Below are positions 55,559 to 64,000 of a DNA stretch of 64,000 nucleotides, piece by piece. Under the pieces are notes generated by a model that did no database searches, was not told where the DNA came from, and saw only the letters and a program-made list of their open reading frames with translations. Each line of letters opens with the position of its first letter. Positions within the stretch are counted from its first letter, which is position 1. A program made the translations under genes and the position numbers. The DNA comes from Demequina flava (GTDB lineage: Bacteria; Actinomycetota; Actinomycetes; Actinomycetales; Demequinaceae), in NCBI RefSeq assembly GCF_000975035.1, contig NZ_BBRA01000001.1, positions 1,714,838 to 1,778,837 on the forward strand, in the 5' to 3' direction.

Positions 55559-56509
55559 GTGACTTTAAGGACGGCTGCCCTCGCAGCAGGAGTACTGGGA
55601 GTGCTTCTGCTGATCGCGGGCCTGATTGCCGACGCGCAGCGGCCACCGCGTGATGTGCTGGCTACTGCCGATGTCGACACGCCTGTCGTGGTCTACTCGC
55701 CAGCAATGGTCGAGTTCGCCGCTCAGTCGCGGCTGGGAGTCACCGGCGAGGGCGACATCGTCGCTCTCACGGCACGCCCAGCGGACGCCGACGCGTGGCT
55801 GGCTGAGCACGAGGCCACGGAGGTCACAGGACTTCCCCAGTGGGAGACACTGTCGACCACCGCGTACGAAGCGGTTGAGCCGGAACCGACCGCGAGCCCT
55901 TCGGCATCGCCGTCTGCCTCGGCGAGCGCCTCTGAAGAGCCCAGCCCATCGCCGTCACCGTCTGGTGATGACGAGGCGGCTGAGGACGCGGAGCCTGTCG
56001 ATATTTTGGCTGAGACCTCTGCGGACCACTGGCGCGAGCAGTGGAACGGTGTTGACCGTGTGGCCGTCTCCGCCGCAGATGTTCCTGTCGGAGAGACGCT
56101 GATTATCGCCAGTCGCGACGGCTCGCCGTTGACGCAGACCGACATGCGCCTGTCGCGTGAGGTCAACGACGGCTGGATCACGCCGCTGATTTGGTGGGGT
56201 GCCGGCCTTACCCTCGTTGGTCTGATCGCCCTGATCTTCCGTTTCATCGACACGCGCCCGGTCCAGGCAAAGCTCGAGGCGCGGCGCGCTTCGCGTGGGG
56301 CCGATGCTGACGAGACCAGCGAGCCTGGCTCCCGTCGCGCTCGCCGTGAGAACGGCGAACTCTTGCCCGACGCATCGCTTGATGAAGAGCCGGCGTCGCC
56401 GAGCTCTGCGACGTCGACCGAATCCGCTAAGTCGACCGATTCCGCCGCATCGGCGGAGACCCCACCATCACCAGAACGGTCCCCCGAGGACGAAGGAGGC
56501 CGCTCATGA
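55559..56509 (+). CDS. Two-helix membrane protein with Ser/Pro/Glu-rich linker
   Basis: A 316-aa protein of unknown function. One membrane helix near the N-terminus (LAAGVLGVLLLIAGLIAD), an extracytoplasmic domain of about 190 residues containing a Pro/Ser/Ala linker (PSASPSASASASEEPSPSPS), a second helix (LIWWGAGLTLVGLIALIFRF) and an acidic/Ser-rich cytoplasmic tail. GTG 55559 was chosen because AAGGAGGAA lies just before it; a GTG 29 codons upstream is also in frame. It overlaps the lipoprotein gene by four bases. The pair may act in the envelope. Confidence 0.8.
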   Translation: MTLRTAALAAGVLGVLLLIAGLIADAQRPPRDVLATADVDTPVVVYSPAMVEFAAQSRLGVTGEGDIVALTARPADADAWLAEHEATEVTGLPQWETLSTTAYEAVEPEPTASPSASPSASASASEEPSPSPSPSGDDEAAEDAEPVDILAETSADHWREQWNGVDRVAVSAADVPVGETLIIASRDGSPLTQTDMRLSREVNDGWITPLIWWGAGLTLVGLIALIFRFIDTRPVQAKLEARRASRGADADETSEPGSRRARRENGELLPDASLDEEPASPSSATSTESAKSTDSAASAETPPSPERSPEDEGGRS

Positions 56510-57489
56510 ACGCACGTTTCGTTGCCGGGGTAACCGGCGCATCGGCCCTACTTCTGCTCACCGGTTGTGTCGCGGAGGTTCCTGCCCCCGTCACGGAGAA
56601 CCCGGAACTGCCGCTCAAGGCCGCTGTGCTGGAACCGCAGTCGGATCGCATCGCTGAGGAAACTCACGCCGAGCTTGAGGCGGCGGACAGCGAGGACGAC
56701 GCTGAGCTGCTCACCGATCGCGTGGGCGGACCAGCAGTGACAATCCGCGACGCGCAATACACGCTTGAGGACGATGGTGACGGGCCGTCGCCCGACGACT
56801 TGCCGCAAGCGACCCAGGCCGTCTACACGGTGGGCGCGGAGGGCTGGCCACGCACCATGGCCGCCGTGACCGAACCCGCAGGCGAAGACTCCACGCCCGT
56901 TGTCATGATGTGGGTGCAAGAGAGCATCGACGATGACTATCAGTTGCGACAGTGGTCACACATGATTCCCGGTGCCGCCATCCCCGCGATGAACGGCACG
57001 ACTGAGGGCGCACAGCAACTCACGGTCAGCGCCGAGGGCCTGCAGATGACTCCCGAGGAAGCGATTGACAACTACCTCGAGTTGCTGCGCGAGGGAACGG
57101 ACTCGGAGTTCGAGGAGACCTTTGCCCCCGACTCCTACCGTGATCAACTCTTCGCAGCTCGCGAGACGCTCACCGATGCGGCCTCTGAAGCCGACGGTGA
57201 GTACGAGGACTCGATCGAGGGCGACCTCGACAACACCTTCGTCATGAGCACTGCCGAAGGCGGCGCGCTGGTCTTCACGCCACTGACCGTCGAGTCGTCC
57301 TTCTCGGTCGACGACGGCATCGTGGAGATCTCCGACGCCCAGCAGTCGCTCGTGGATGGCGATATCGAAGAGGTGGCCGTGTACGACTACCTGGATACCC
57401 TCGTGATGTACATCCCGGCTGCGGACTCTGAGGACCAGCCCGCGGTCGTGGCTGCTGACCACAACCTCATCAGCATCTCTGCTGGCTGA
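56506..57489 (+). CDS. Lipoprotein of unknown function
   Basis: A 327-aa secreted lipoprotein: signal peptide ending in LLTGC (Cys22), then a strongly acidic mature part (LEAADSEDDAELL, DDDYQLRQWSH). No enzymatic motif is visible. ATG 56506 overlaps the upstream membrane-protein stop (ATGA), suggesting the two products work together at the cell surface. A near-copy of the 10-mer is in the signal-peptide codons (56538). Confidence 0.82.
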   Translation: MNARFVAGVTGASALLLLTGCVAEVPAPVTENPELPLKAAVLEPQSDRIAEETHAELEAADSEDDAELLTDRVGGPAVTIRDAQYTLEDDGDGPSPDDLPQATQAVYTVGAEGWPRTMAAVTEPAGEDSTPVVMMWVQESIDDDYQLRQWSHMIPGAAIPAMNGTTEGAQQLTVSAEGLQMTPEEAIDNYLELLREGTDSEFEETFAPDSYRDQLFAARETLTDAASEADGEYEDSIEGDLDNTFVMSTAEGGALVFTPLTVESSFSVDDGIVEISDAQQSLVDGDIEEVAVYDYLDTLVMYIPAADSEDQPAVVAADHNLISISAG

Positions 57490-57516
57490 CCCCGAACCCC
57501 CGATTTTCGAGGAACG

Positions 57517-58464
57517 ATGACTGCACAGAACCCTGAGGTGCCCCTGCGCGGCGCGCCTGACCTTTCCCAACTCGCAGCGGCCGCGAAGGCTGCCCAGGAG
57601 CCCGCCCCAACTGAGGGTGCGGCCCCAACTGCCGGAGCATCGGCCGTCTCCGTGGTGGAGGTGACTGACGCCAACCTCAACGACTTGGCACAGACCTCCT
57701 CCGAGGTCCCGATCGTCATCGTGTTCCTGTCGTCGGCCTCGCCGGCGTCCAAGGAACTTGTTGACCGCATGCGCGGGCTGCTTGCTCGCTACGACGGTCG
57801 ACTGCTCCTGGGTCAGTGCGACATCGACAAGAACGGTCAGATCGCTCAGGCGCTGCAGATCAGCGCCGTGCCTACGACGTTGGCCCTCATCGCAGCACGT
57901 CCCGCGCCGCTGTTCCAGGGCGCTCCCGACGACGAGCAGATCACCGGCGTGCTTGACCAGGTGCTCGAGATCGCGGCTCAGAACGGCGTGACTGGTCGGG
58001 CCGCGACTTCCGACAATGCCGAGCCCGAGGCGGAGCCGGAGCCAGAGCCGCTGCCTCCGCTGCACCAGGAGGCCTACGACGCCATCGAACGCGAGGACTA
58101 TGCGGCCGCGATCGACGCGTATGAGCGCGCTTTGAAGGAAAACCCCAAGGACGCCGACGCGAAGGCGGGTCGCTCACAGGTGGCCCTCATGGAGCGCACC
58201 AAGGATGCCGACCTGGCCGCGGTGCGCAAGGCCGCTGCGGATGCGCCTGGCGACCTCGACGCTCAGATGGCCGTGGCAGACATGGACATCCTTGGTGGTC
58301 AGGTTGAGGATGCCTTTGTGCGCCTCATTGATGCTGTGAAGACGGCGCCGAGCGAGGACCGCGAGAAGATTCGTGTGCGCCTTGTCGAGCTGTTCGACGT
58401 TGTGGGCGTCGCTGATCCCCGCGTGGCTGAGGCGCGTCGCGCGCTCTCCACAGCCCTCTTCTAA
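57517..58464 (+). CDS. Thioredoxin-fold/TPR protein (YbbN-like co-chaperone)
   Basis: A 315-aa cytoplasmic protein: a Pro/Ala-rich N-terminus, a thioredoxin fold (about residues 45-150; VIVFLSSASPASKELVDRM, QISAVPTTLALI) and C-terminal TPR helices (LHQEAYDAIEREDYAAAIDAY onward). The CxxC pair is replaced by SPAS, so it cannot do thiol exchange. YbbN/CnoX proteins with this layout act as chaperone holdases or co-chaperones. An exact 10-mer copy is at 57636. Confidence 0.9.
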   Translation: MTAQNPEVPLRGAPDLSQLAAAAKAAQEPAPTEGAAPTAGASAVSVVEVTDANLNDLAQTSSEVPIVIVFLSSASPASKELVDRMRGLLARYDGRLLLGQCDIDKNGQIAQALQISAVPTTLALIAARPAPLFQGAPDDEQITGVLDQVLEIAAQNGVTGRAATSDNAEPEAEPEPEPLPPLHQEAYDAIEREDYAAAIDAYERALKENPKDADAKAGRSQVALMERTKDADLAAVRKAAADAPGDLDAQMAVADMDILGGQVEDAFVRLIDAVKTAPSEDREKIRVRLVELFDVVGVADPRVAEARRALSTALF

Positions 58465-58477
58465 ACCCAAGCACGAG

Positions 58478-58522
58478 AAAGAGCCCGCCGGCGATCCGTA
58501 GAGATCGCCGCCGGGCTCTTTT
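58478..58522. terminator. Bidirectional terminator between ybbN-like gene and glgB
   Basis: A 19-bp stem with one mismatch, beginning AAAGAGCCCG and ending CGGGCTCTTT, a 6-base loop and a T-rich tail. A-run and T-run on either side fit use in both directions. Confidence 0.88.
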
Positions 58523-58539
58523 CTTTTGTGCTGAGAGGA

Positions 58540-60711
58540 CTAGTCGCGGTGGGGGCGGAAGAAGACCGCACCGAGCGGGGGCAGGCGCACGATTGCCGAC
58601 TGCTCCCAGTCGCCGACGCGTCGCGCCTGCGACTCGACCTGGCCCAGGTTGCCCACTCCAGATCCGCCGTACAGCTCCGAGTCGGTGTTGAGAATCTCGT
58701 CCCAGACGCCGCCCGAGGGCAGCCCTAGCCGGTAGTTCTCGTGGGGAACTCCCGCGAAGTTGATCGCAACGGCCACAGGCTCGCCGCGCGAGTCCCACCG
58801 CAGGAACGTGAGGACGTTGCGGTCAGAGTCGTCCGCGTCGATCCACGTGAAGCCCTGCGGGTCGGAATCGCGCTCCCACAAGGCGGGCACGTCGAGGTAC
58901 ATCGCGTTGAGGTCCCGTACGAGGTCCTTGAGGCCCGCGTGCAGTGGGTCATCGAGGTGCCACCAGTCCAGGGAACGTCCCTCGGACCACTCCGCCTCCT
59001 GGCCAATCTCGCAGCCCATGAACAGCAACTGCTTGCCAGGATGCGCCCACTGGTACGCCAGCAGCGACCGGAGGCCGGCCACCTTTTGCCAGTGGTCGCC
59101 GGGCATGCGGTCCATGAGCGAGCCCTTGCCGTGCACCACCTCGTCGTGACTGAGGGGCAGCATGAACTGCTCGGAGAAGGCATACATCAGGGAGAACGTT
59201 GCGCTGTGGTGGTGGTAAGACCGGTTGATGGTCTCCTCGCCCAAGTACCGCAGGGTGTCGTTCATCCAGCCCATGTTCCACTTGAGGCCAAAGCCCAGAC
59301 CGCCCGCTGACGTGGGCTGGGTGACGCCCGGCCACGCTGTGGACTCCTCGGCGATCATGACAATGCCAGGGTTGGTGCGGTACGCCGTGGCGTTGGCCTC
59401 TTGGAGGAAGGCGATGGCGTCGAGGTTTTCGCGGCCACCGTGCACGTTGGGACGCCACTGACCTGCCTGGCGCGAATAGTCGAGGTAGAGCATCGAGGCC
59501 ACGGCGTCGACGCGCAGTCCGTCAATGTGGAACTCATCGAGCCAGTACACGGCGTTCGCCACGAGGAAGTTGCGGACCTCGGGGCGGCCAAAGTCAAAGA
59601 TGTACGTGCCCCAGTCGGGCTGTTCACCTCGCAGTGGGTCCGGGTGCTCGTACAGCGGCGTGCCATCGAAGCGGCCAAGCGCCCACTCGTCCTTGGGGAA
59701 GTGGCCCGGAACCCAGTCCAGAATCACACCGATGCCGGCTTGGTGGAGCGTGTCGATGAGATGGCGGAGCTCGTCGGGTGTGCCGAAGCGCGCCGTGGGG
59801 GAGTAGTAGCCGGAGACTTGGTATCCCCAGGAACCGCCGAACGGGTGTTCCATGACAGGCATGAACTCCACGTGCGTGAAGTTCATCTCCTTGACGTAGT
59901 TGACCAACTCCGTGGCCATGTCGCGGTACCCGAGCCCTTGCTTCCAGGACCCAAGGTGGATTTCGTAGACGCTCATGGGCGCGCGGTGCGCTTCGGTTTG
60001 GGCACGCCGAGTGATCCAGCGGTCGTCATTCCAGGAGTACGTGGAATTGGTGACGACGGATGCGGTCTGTGGCGGGACCTCCGCGCGGCGAGCCATGGGG
60101 TCGGCCTTCTGCCGCCACGTGCCGTCCTTGCCGAGGATCTCAAACTTGTAGCGCGTGCCATCGCCGATGTCGGGGACAAACAGCTCCCAGACACCGGAGG
60201 CGCCCAGCGAGCGCATTGCGTGGCCGGAACCTTGCCAGTGATTGAAGTCACCGACCAGGCGGATTGCGCGGGCGTTGGGGGCCCATACCGCGAACGATGT
60301 TCCGGTGACATCGCCCAAGACAGAGGCGTACGTCTGCACATTGGCACCAAGCACGGCCCACAGGCGCTCGTGGCGACCCTCGCGGATCAGATGGAGGTCC
60401 AGTTCACCCAGGCTCGGCATGAAGCGGTAGGGGTCGTCTTGCCTCGCCTCCTCGCCGTCATAGGTGACGAGAACGCGGTAGTCGGGAGCGGTTTCACCGG
60501 GGATGTCAGCGCGCCAGACGCCTTCATGCTCGTGCTCCGCAGCGAACGTGCCGTCCAGGGTCTCGATCCGCACGCTCGTTGCGAGCGGCCGGAGCACCCG
60601 GATGGTCTGTCCATCGACACCGGCGTGCGGTCCCAGGACGGCGTGTGGCTCGTGATGGGTTCCTGCCGCGATCTCGGCAAGCACTCCCGGATCGAAGTCC
60701 TTGGCTGCCAT
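58540..60711 (-). CDS. glgB: 1,4-alpha-glucan branching enzyme
   Basis: GH13_9 enzyme that makes alpha-1,6 branches in glycogen. The 723-aa protein has N-terminal CBM48-type beta-sandwich domains and the catalytic barrel with nucleophile Asp402 ([11 protein letters not shown]), Glu455 (MIAEES) and [11 protein letters not shown]; the Asp-Glu spacing of 53 equals that of E. coli GlgB. It is 44 bases downstream of glgE, and in GlgE organisms GlgB branches the maltose-built chains. Confidence 0.97.
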   Translation of the reverse strand: MAAKDFDPGVLAEIAAGTHHEPHAVLGPHAGVDGQTIRVLRPLATSVRIETLDGTFAAEHEHEGVWRADIPGETAPDYRVLVTYDGEEARQDDPYRFMPSLGELDLHLIREGRHERLWAVLGANVQTYASVLGDVTGTSFAVWAPNARAIRLVGDFNHWQGSGHAMRSLGASGVWELFVPDIGDGTRYKFEILGKDGTWRQKADPMARRAEVPPQTASVVTNSTYSWNDDRWITRRAQTEAHRAPMSVYEIHLGSWKQGLGYRDMATELVNYVKEMNFTHVEFMPVMEHPFGGSWGYQVSGYYSPTARFGTPDELRHLIDTLHQAGIGVILDWVPGHFPKDEWALGRFDGTPLYEHPDPLRGEQPDWGTYIFDFGRPEVRNFLVANAVYWLDEFHIDGLRVDAVASMLYLDYSRQAGQWRPNVHGGRENLDAIAFLQEANATAYRTNPGIVMIAEESTAWPGVTQPTSAGGLGFGLKWNMGWMNDTLRYLGEETINRSYHHHSATFSLMYAFSEQFMLPLSHDEVVHGKGSLMDRMPGDHWQKVAGLRSLLAYQWAHPGKQLLFMGCEIGQEAEWSEGRSLDWWHLDDPLHAGLKDLVRDLNAMYLDVPALWERDSDPQGFTWIDADDSDRNVLTFLRWDSRGEPVAVAINFAGVPHENYRLGLPSGGVWDEILNTDSELYGGSGVGNLGQVESQARRVGDWEQSAIVRLPPLGAVFFRPHRD

Positions 60712-60755
60712 GCGCTACCGCCTCTCGATTGGTGTGTGGGGGTGCTGAGTGTGAG

Positions 60756-62753
60756 TCATGGAATCCGCACCTGCGCGACGTGCGCCATAGTGTCTGCGGG
60801 ATCCAACTTCACGTAAAACTCCTTGCCCCAGGTAAAGGTCTGTTCGGTGAGTGCGTCATCCACGACCATACGGGCATCGTCGGTCAGGTCGATCGACTCC
60901 ATGTCGAGGCGAATGATTGCGTCGTGTACCTCGTGGGGCGCGAAGCTGACAACCACGAGCACGGTGTCCGCCTTGCCCGTCGGTGATTCCTCGGCAGGCA
61001 CGTGTCTCGAGTAGGCCAGGATCTGCGGGTTTGACGAAGTGTGCACCGTGAGTCCGCGCAGGCGGCGTAGTGACACGTGACGCTTGCGGGCGGCATTGAC
61101 CTTGGTGATCACGTCCTTGACGCCGAGTGCCTCTGCCCGCGACCAGTCGCGTTGCTTGAACTCGTACTTCTCGTTGTCGATCTGCTCTTCTACGCCTGGC
61201 CGCGGAACGTTCTCCACGAGTTCGTAGCCGGTGTAGATCCCGTATGACGGGGCTCCCGTACCTGCGAGGACGGCACGGGCTTGATAGAGCGGCGCGCCCC
61301 CGGCCTGCATGTCCGGCGTGAGGATGTCGTGCGTGGTGGGCCAGAAGTTGGGGCGCATGTAGTAGCTGGATTCGCCCGAGACCTCCTCGAGGTACTCACC
61401 CATTTCCTCTGCGGTGGGGCGCCATGTGAAGTACGTGTAGGACTGGTGGAAGCCGATGCGCGCGAGAGTGTGCATCATGGCGGGCCTGGTGAAGGCTTCC
61501 GACAAGAAGATGACCTCGGGATGGGTCCGGGCGACGTCCGCGAGCAGTCGCTCCCAGAACGTCAACGGTTTGGTGTGGGGATTGTCAACGCGGAACAGCG
61601 TGACGCCCGCATCGATCCACACCTGGACAACTTCGCGTACGGCTTGGTAGACACCTTCGGGGTCGTTGTCGAAGTTCAGCGGATAGATGTCCTGATACTT
61701 CTTGGGAGGGTTCTCGGCGTAAGCGATCGTGCCATCGAGGCGCGTCGTGAACCACTCTGGGTGCTCAGTGACCCACGGGTGGTCTGGCGAGCACTGCAGC
61801 GCGAGATCAAGCGCCACCTCGAGCCCGTTGTCAGCTGCAGCCTTCACGAACGACTTGAACTGCCGCATCGTCCCAAGTTCCGGGTGGATCGCGTCGTGGC
61901 CGCCCTCCGCGGCGCCGATGGCATACGGGCTTCCGGGGTCGGTGGGCTCGGCCTGAAGCGAGTTGTTGCGGCCCTTGCGGTGGGTGAGGCCGATGGGGTG
62001 GATCGGCGTGAGGTACACGACGTCGAAGCCCATCTCGGCGATCGCTGGCAGGCGCTTCGCGGCGGTTGTGAACGTGCCCGTCTTCCACTCGCCGGTGCGC
62101 TTGCTGAGCTTGGCGCCCTCCGACCTGGGGAAGATCTCGTACCAGGCGCTGACCAGGGCCTTTTCTCGCTGGACCAGCAGGGGATACTCGCGTGAGGGGG
62201 TGACCCACTCACGCAATGGACGCTCCGTGAGTTCTTCCTTGACGTCGTCGCTGATCGCAGGCGCGAGGCGTCGCTCGGGCGGAAGCTTGACGTTCTTGAG
62301 GGCCGCGACAGCCGCATTCAGGAGGTCCTTGCGTGCGGCCTTGCGGCGCACAGCGAGGGCGCGCGTCAGGACGTCGACGCCTTCGTCCAGCATGAGTTGC
62401 ACATCCACGCCGGCGGCGACCTTCAGCTCGGCGGCATGTGCCCACGTGGCGTACGGGTCAGACCACGCCTCGACCCTGAAGGTGTGCATGCCTTCGAGGT
62501 ACGGGATGTAGGTGGTTTCGTATTGCGCGTTGCCGAAGTCCTTGAGGGGCATCGGGACGCTGTCGCGCTTGCCGTCGGGGCGTGTCACGACGACTGTGGC
62601 GCCCTCGGAATCGTGTCCTTCGCGAAAGATCGTGGCCCAAATGGGCACCGCTTCACCGACTACGGCGCGGGCAGCCCAGCGTCCCTCTTCGAGGGAGGGC
62701 CCCACGCCCACCACTGGAATGCGTCCGACCGACAATTCTCCTGGGAAGGCCAT
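60756..62753 (-). CDS. glgE: Alpha-1,4-glucan:maltose-1-phosphate maltosyltransferase
   Basis: GH13_3 enzyme that extends alpha-glucan two glucose units at a time from maltose-1-phosphate. The 665-aa sequence has nucleophile Asp390 (FRVDNPHTKPL) and acid/base Glu419 (FLSEAFTRP), matching Asp394/Glu423 of the Streptomyces enzyme in spacing. VYLTPIHPIGLTHRKGRNN and CSPDHPWVTEHPEWF are diagnostic. ATG 62753 has no ribosome site but follows a -10 box by 12 bases. The glgE-glgB pair shows use of the trehalose/maltose-1-phosphate route; treS and mak are not in the window. Confidence 0.97.
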   Translation of the reverse strand: MAFPGELSVGRIPVVGVGPSLEEGRWAARAVVGEAVPIWATIFREGHDSEGATVVVTRPDGKRDSVPMPLKDFGNAQYETTYIPYLEGMHTFRVEAWSDPYATWAHAAELKVAAGVDVQLMLDEGVDVLTRALAVRRKAARKDLLNAAVAALKNVKLPPERRLAPAISDDVKEELTERPLREWVTPSREYPLLVQREKALVSAWYEIFPRSEGAKLSKRTGEWKTGTFTTAAKRLPAIAEMGFDVVYLTPIHPIGLTHRKGRNNSLQAEPTDPGSPYAIGAAEGGHDAIHPELGTMRQFKSFVKAAADNGLEVALDLALQCSPDHPWVTEHPEWFTTRLDGTIAYAENPPKKYQDIYPLNFDNDPEGVYQAVREVVQVWIDAGVTLFRVDNPHTKPLTFWERLLADVARTHPEVIFLSEAFTRPAMMHTLARIGFHQSYTYFTWRPTAEEMGEYLEEVSGESSYYMRPNFWPTTHDILTPDMQAGGAPLYQARAVLAGTGAPSYGIYTGYELVENVPRPGVEEQIDNEKYEFKQRDWSRAEALGVKDVITKVNAARKRHVSLRRLRGLTVHTSSNPQILAYSRHVPAEESPTGKADTVLVVVSFAPHEVHDAIIRLDMESIDLTDDARMVVDDALTEQTFTWGKEFYVKLDPADTMAHVAQVRIP

Positions 62754-62759
62754 ACGTCG

Positions 62760-62765
62760 AACCTA
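62760..62765 (-). promoter_or_regulatory. -10 box for leaderless glgE
   Basis: Minus-strand TAGGTT begins at 62765, exactly 12 bases before ATG 62753. Confidence 0.5.
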
Positions 62766-62893
62766 CAGTGAACAGCGCTCGCTGTGTAGCCGCGACTCGG
62801 GTCAATTACGCGCTCGCGGCAGGTAAATGCCGTGTTCCGCGTCCGCGGTGAGGGTGGAGACGGGCCAATGCTGGGTGAGGGTCGAGCGCAGAG

Positions 62894-63904
62894 CTATGCG
62901 CTGGCGCGGACCACCAGCGAGGCGGGCAGAGTGACCGAGTCCGCTTCACGGCCAGAAGATGCAGCGAGCACCAGTTCCACCATCGCGGCGGAGATGTCGT
63001 CGAAGGGCTGGTGCATAGTCGTCATGGGCGGTTCGAAGTTGGCGGCGAGCCCGGAGTCATCGAACCCGACTACCGCTACATCCTCGGGCACGCGCTTGCC
63101 CCGTTCTCGCAACTCCACAATGGCACCTGCCGCCATCCGGTCGGAGGCAGCGAACACGGCGTCGACGTCAGGTGCGCGATCGAGCAAGCGCGCCATGGCC
63201 TCCCGCCCAGATTCGCGCGAGAAGTCGCCCGCCTCTTCTAGGTCTGGGTCGTGGAGCTTTCCCAGGGCGTCGCGGTAACCGACGCGGCGGAATCGTCCAC
63301 CGGGCGTGTCCTCGGGACCCGTGATGTGCGCGATTCGAGTGCGGCCCAGGGACCTCAAGTGTTCCGTGGCGATACGCGCGGAGCCCACTTCATCAACGGA
63401 AACCGTCGGGACCTGGTCTTCGTGTCCGAGGGGGATGCCGCAGGCCACCGTCGGCACGCCGGTCTCGATGAGGGTGTCGATGAGCGGGTCTGCCTCGTGA
63501 GACGAGATAAGCAGCACGCCATCGACGTGCCCTGCTCCCACGAACTGAGCCACGTTGGCGCGCTCTGCTTCACTGCCGGCCACCAGCAGCACGAGCGTCT
63601 TGCCCTTCTTCGCAAGCGCTTCCGCGGCTCCGCGCAACAGGATCGCGAACGTGGGGTCCGCAACCAGCAAGTGTTGCGGCTCGGTGAGGAGGAAAGCGAT
63701 CGAGTCCGCGCGGCCGGTGGCGAGCGAGCGGGCGTGGTGATTGGCGTGGTAGCCCGTGGCCTGCATTGCGGCCTCGACCTTCTCGCGCGCATCGGGCGAA
63801 ACCCAGTGGCCGCCGTTCAGTACGCGCGAGACCGTGCCGCGGGAGACTCCTGCGGTCGCCGCGACGTCGCGGATGGTCGGTTTGCGTTTCGCGGGGCTGG
63901 TCAC
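62894..63904 (-). CDS. LacI-family transcriptional regulator
   Basis: A repressor of about 336 aa. The helix-turn-helix and hinge region is TIRDVAATAGVSRGTVSRVL, followed by a sugar-sensing domain (SIAFLLTEPQHL, VPTVSVDEVGSARIATEHL, AVFAASDRMAAGAI, VAVVGFDDSGLAANFEPPMT). The start is uncertain: GTG 63904 and GTG 63910 are both close behind a TAGAGT -10-like hexamer (63918-63913); an upstream in-frame start would add an odd 21 residues. It sits upstream of glgE and may regulate a neighbouring sugar operon outside the window. The downstream gap to glgE (62754-62893) holds a near-copy of the 10-mer. Confidence 0.9.
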   Translation of the reverse strand: MTSPAKRKPTIRDVAATAGVSRGTVSRVLNGGHWVSPDAREKVEAAMQATGYHANHHARSLATGRADSIAFLLTEPQHLLVADPTFAILLRGAAEALAKKGKTLVLLVAGSEAERANVAQFVGAGHVDGVLLISSHEADPLIDTLIETGVPTVACGIPLGHEDQVPTVSVDEVGSARIATEHLRSLGRTRIAHITGPEDTPGGRFRRVGYRDALGKLHDPDLEEAGDFSRESGREAMARLLDRAPDVDAVFAASDRMAAGAIVELRERGKRVPEDVAVVGFDDSGLAANFEPPMTTMHQPFDDISAAMVELVLAASSGREADSVTLPASLVVRASA

Positions 63905-63941
63905 GGTCACAGACTCTATCGCCGCGCGTGAAGGGAAGAGT

Positions 63942-63983
63942 CGATGCTTGGGTGGGGTCCGCTCAGACCTCACCCAAGCATCG
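63942..63983. terminator. Strong hairpin containing a 10-mer copy at the window end
   Basis: An 18-bp stem with one wobble (63942-63959 with 63966-63983) and a 6-base loop. The right arm overlaps the exact copy AGCATCGGCC at 63977-63986. It lies upstream of the LacI gene and probably terminates a gene beyond the window. Confidence 0.7.
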
Positions 63984-64000
63984 GCCCTGTTAACGAGACA

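Overview
The window is high-GC DNA from an actinobacterium, most likely a member of the Micrococcales (Cellulomonas/Demequina-like; genus level is a guess). The main reasons are the gene order lysA-hom-thrC-thrB, rho-rpmE-prfA-prmC-tsaC-wecA-like-atpIBEFHAGDC, a NucS-type mismatch endonuclease, GlgE glycogen synthesis, actinobacterial Rho with a long disordered insert, GTG starts, and many apparently leaderless genes. No tRNA, rRNA, CRISPR array, transposase or phage gene was recognised.

Layout. (1) 1-7.9 kb: a LacI-regulated xylo-oligosaccharide operon: repressor, solute-binding lipoprotein, two permeases, a GH120 beta-xylosidase and an AGE-family sugar isomerase. (2) 7.9-16.5 kb: argS-lysA and the threonine genes hom-thrC-thrB, separated by two small acidic paralogues, a low-molecular-weight phosphatase and a DUF817 membrane protein. 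(3) 16.5-33 kb: an accessory segment between thrB and rho: ThuA-like protein plus GNAT, a heterodimeric ABC exporter, a ribose-type sugar ABC transporter with a Gfo/Idh/MocA dehydrogenase, a TIM-barrel isomerase and a ROK regulator, a SHOCT/DUF6325-like pair, and two membrane-protein genes each broken by a one-base change in a G-rich run. (4) 33-48.9 kb: core block rho, (DUF559 cassette), rpmE, prfA, prmC, tsaC-like, wecA-like, the F1Fo ATP synthase operon and nucS. (5) 48.9-58.5 kb: GH1 beta-glucosidase with its own operator, a zinc-ribbon-like protein, two alpha/beta hydrolases, an 896-residue coiled-coil protein with 33 consecutive 11-residue repeats, two cell-envelope proteins and a thioredoxin-TPR protein. 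(6) 58.5-64 kb: glgB, glgE and another LacI regulator.

The genes point to a plant-polysaccharide saprophyte. Xylo-oligosaccharides and beta-glucosides enter through ABC transporters and are split inside the cell, glucose surplus goes to GlgE-type alpha-glucan, and each sugar system has a local LacI or ROK regulator.

The strongest unexplained signal is a non-palindromic 10-mer, GGCCGATGCT (reverse complement AGCATCGGCC). I found 18 exact copies by eye, on both strands, in genes and between genes, where about 0.3 would be expected by chance. Two copies form a 15-bp inverted repeat that makes a terminator-like hairpin between convergent genes, and near-copies do the same at a second site. Inside genes it is always read in the same frame (Ala-Asp-Ala or Ala-Ser-Ala). 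This is the pattern of a DNA uptake sequence. Other notable signals are seven genes whose -10 hexamer lies exactly 12 bases before the start codon, and a DUF559 gene bracketed by two related 50-bp palindromes.
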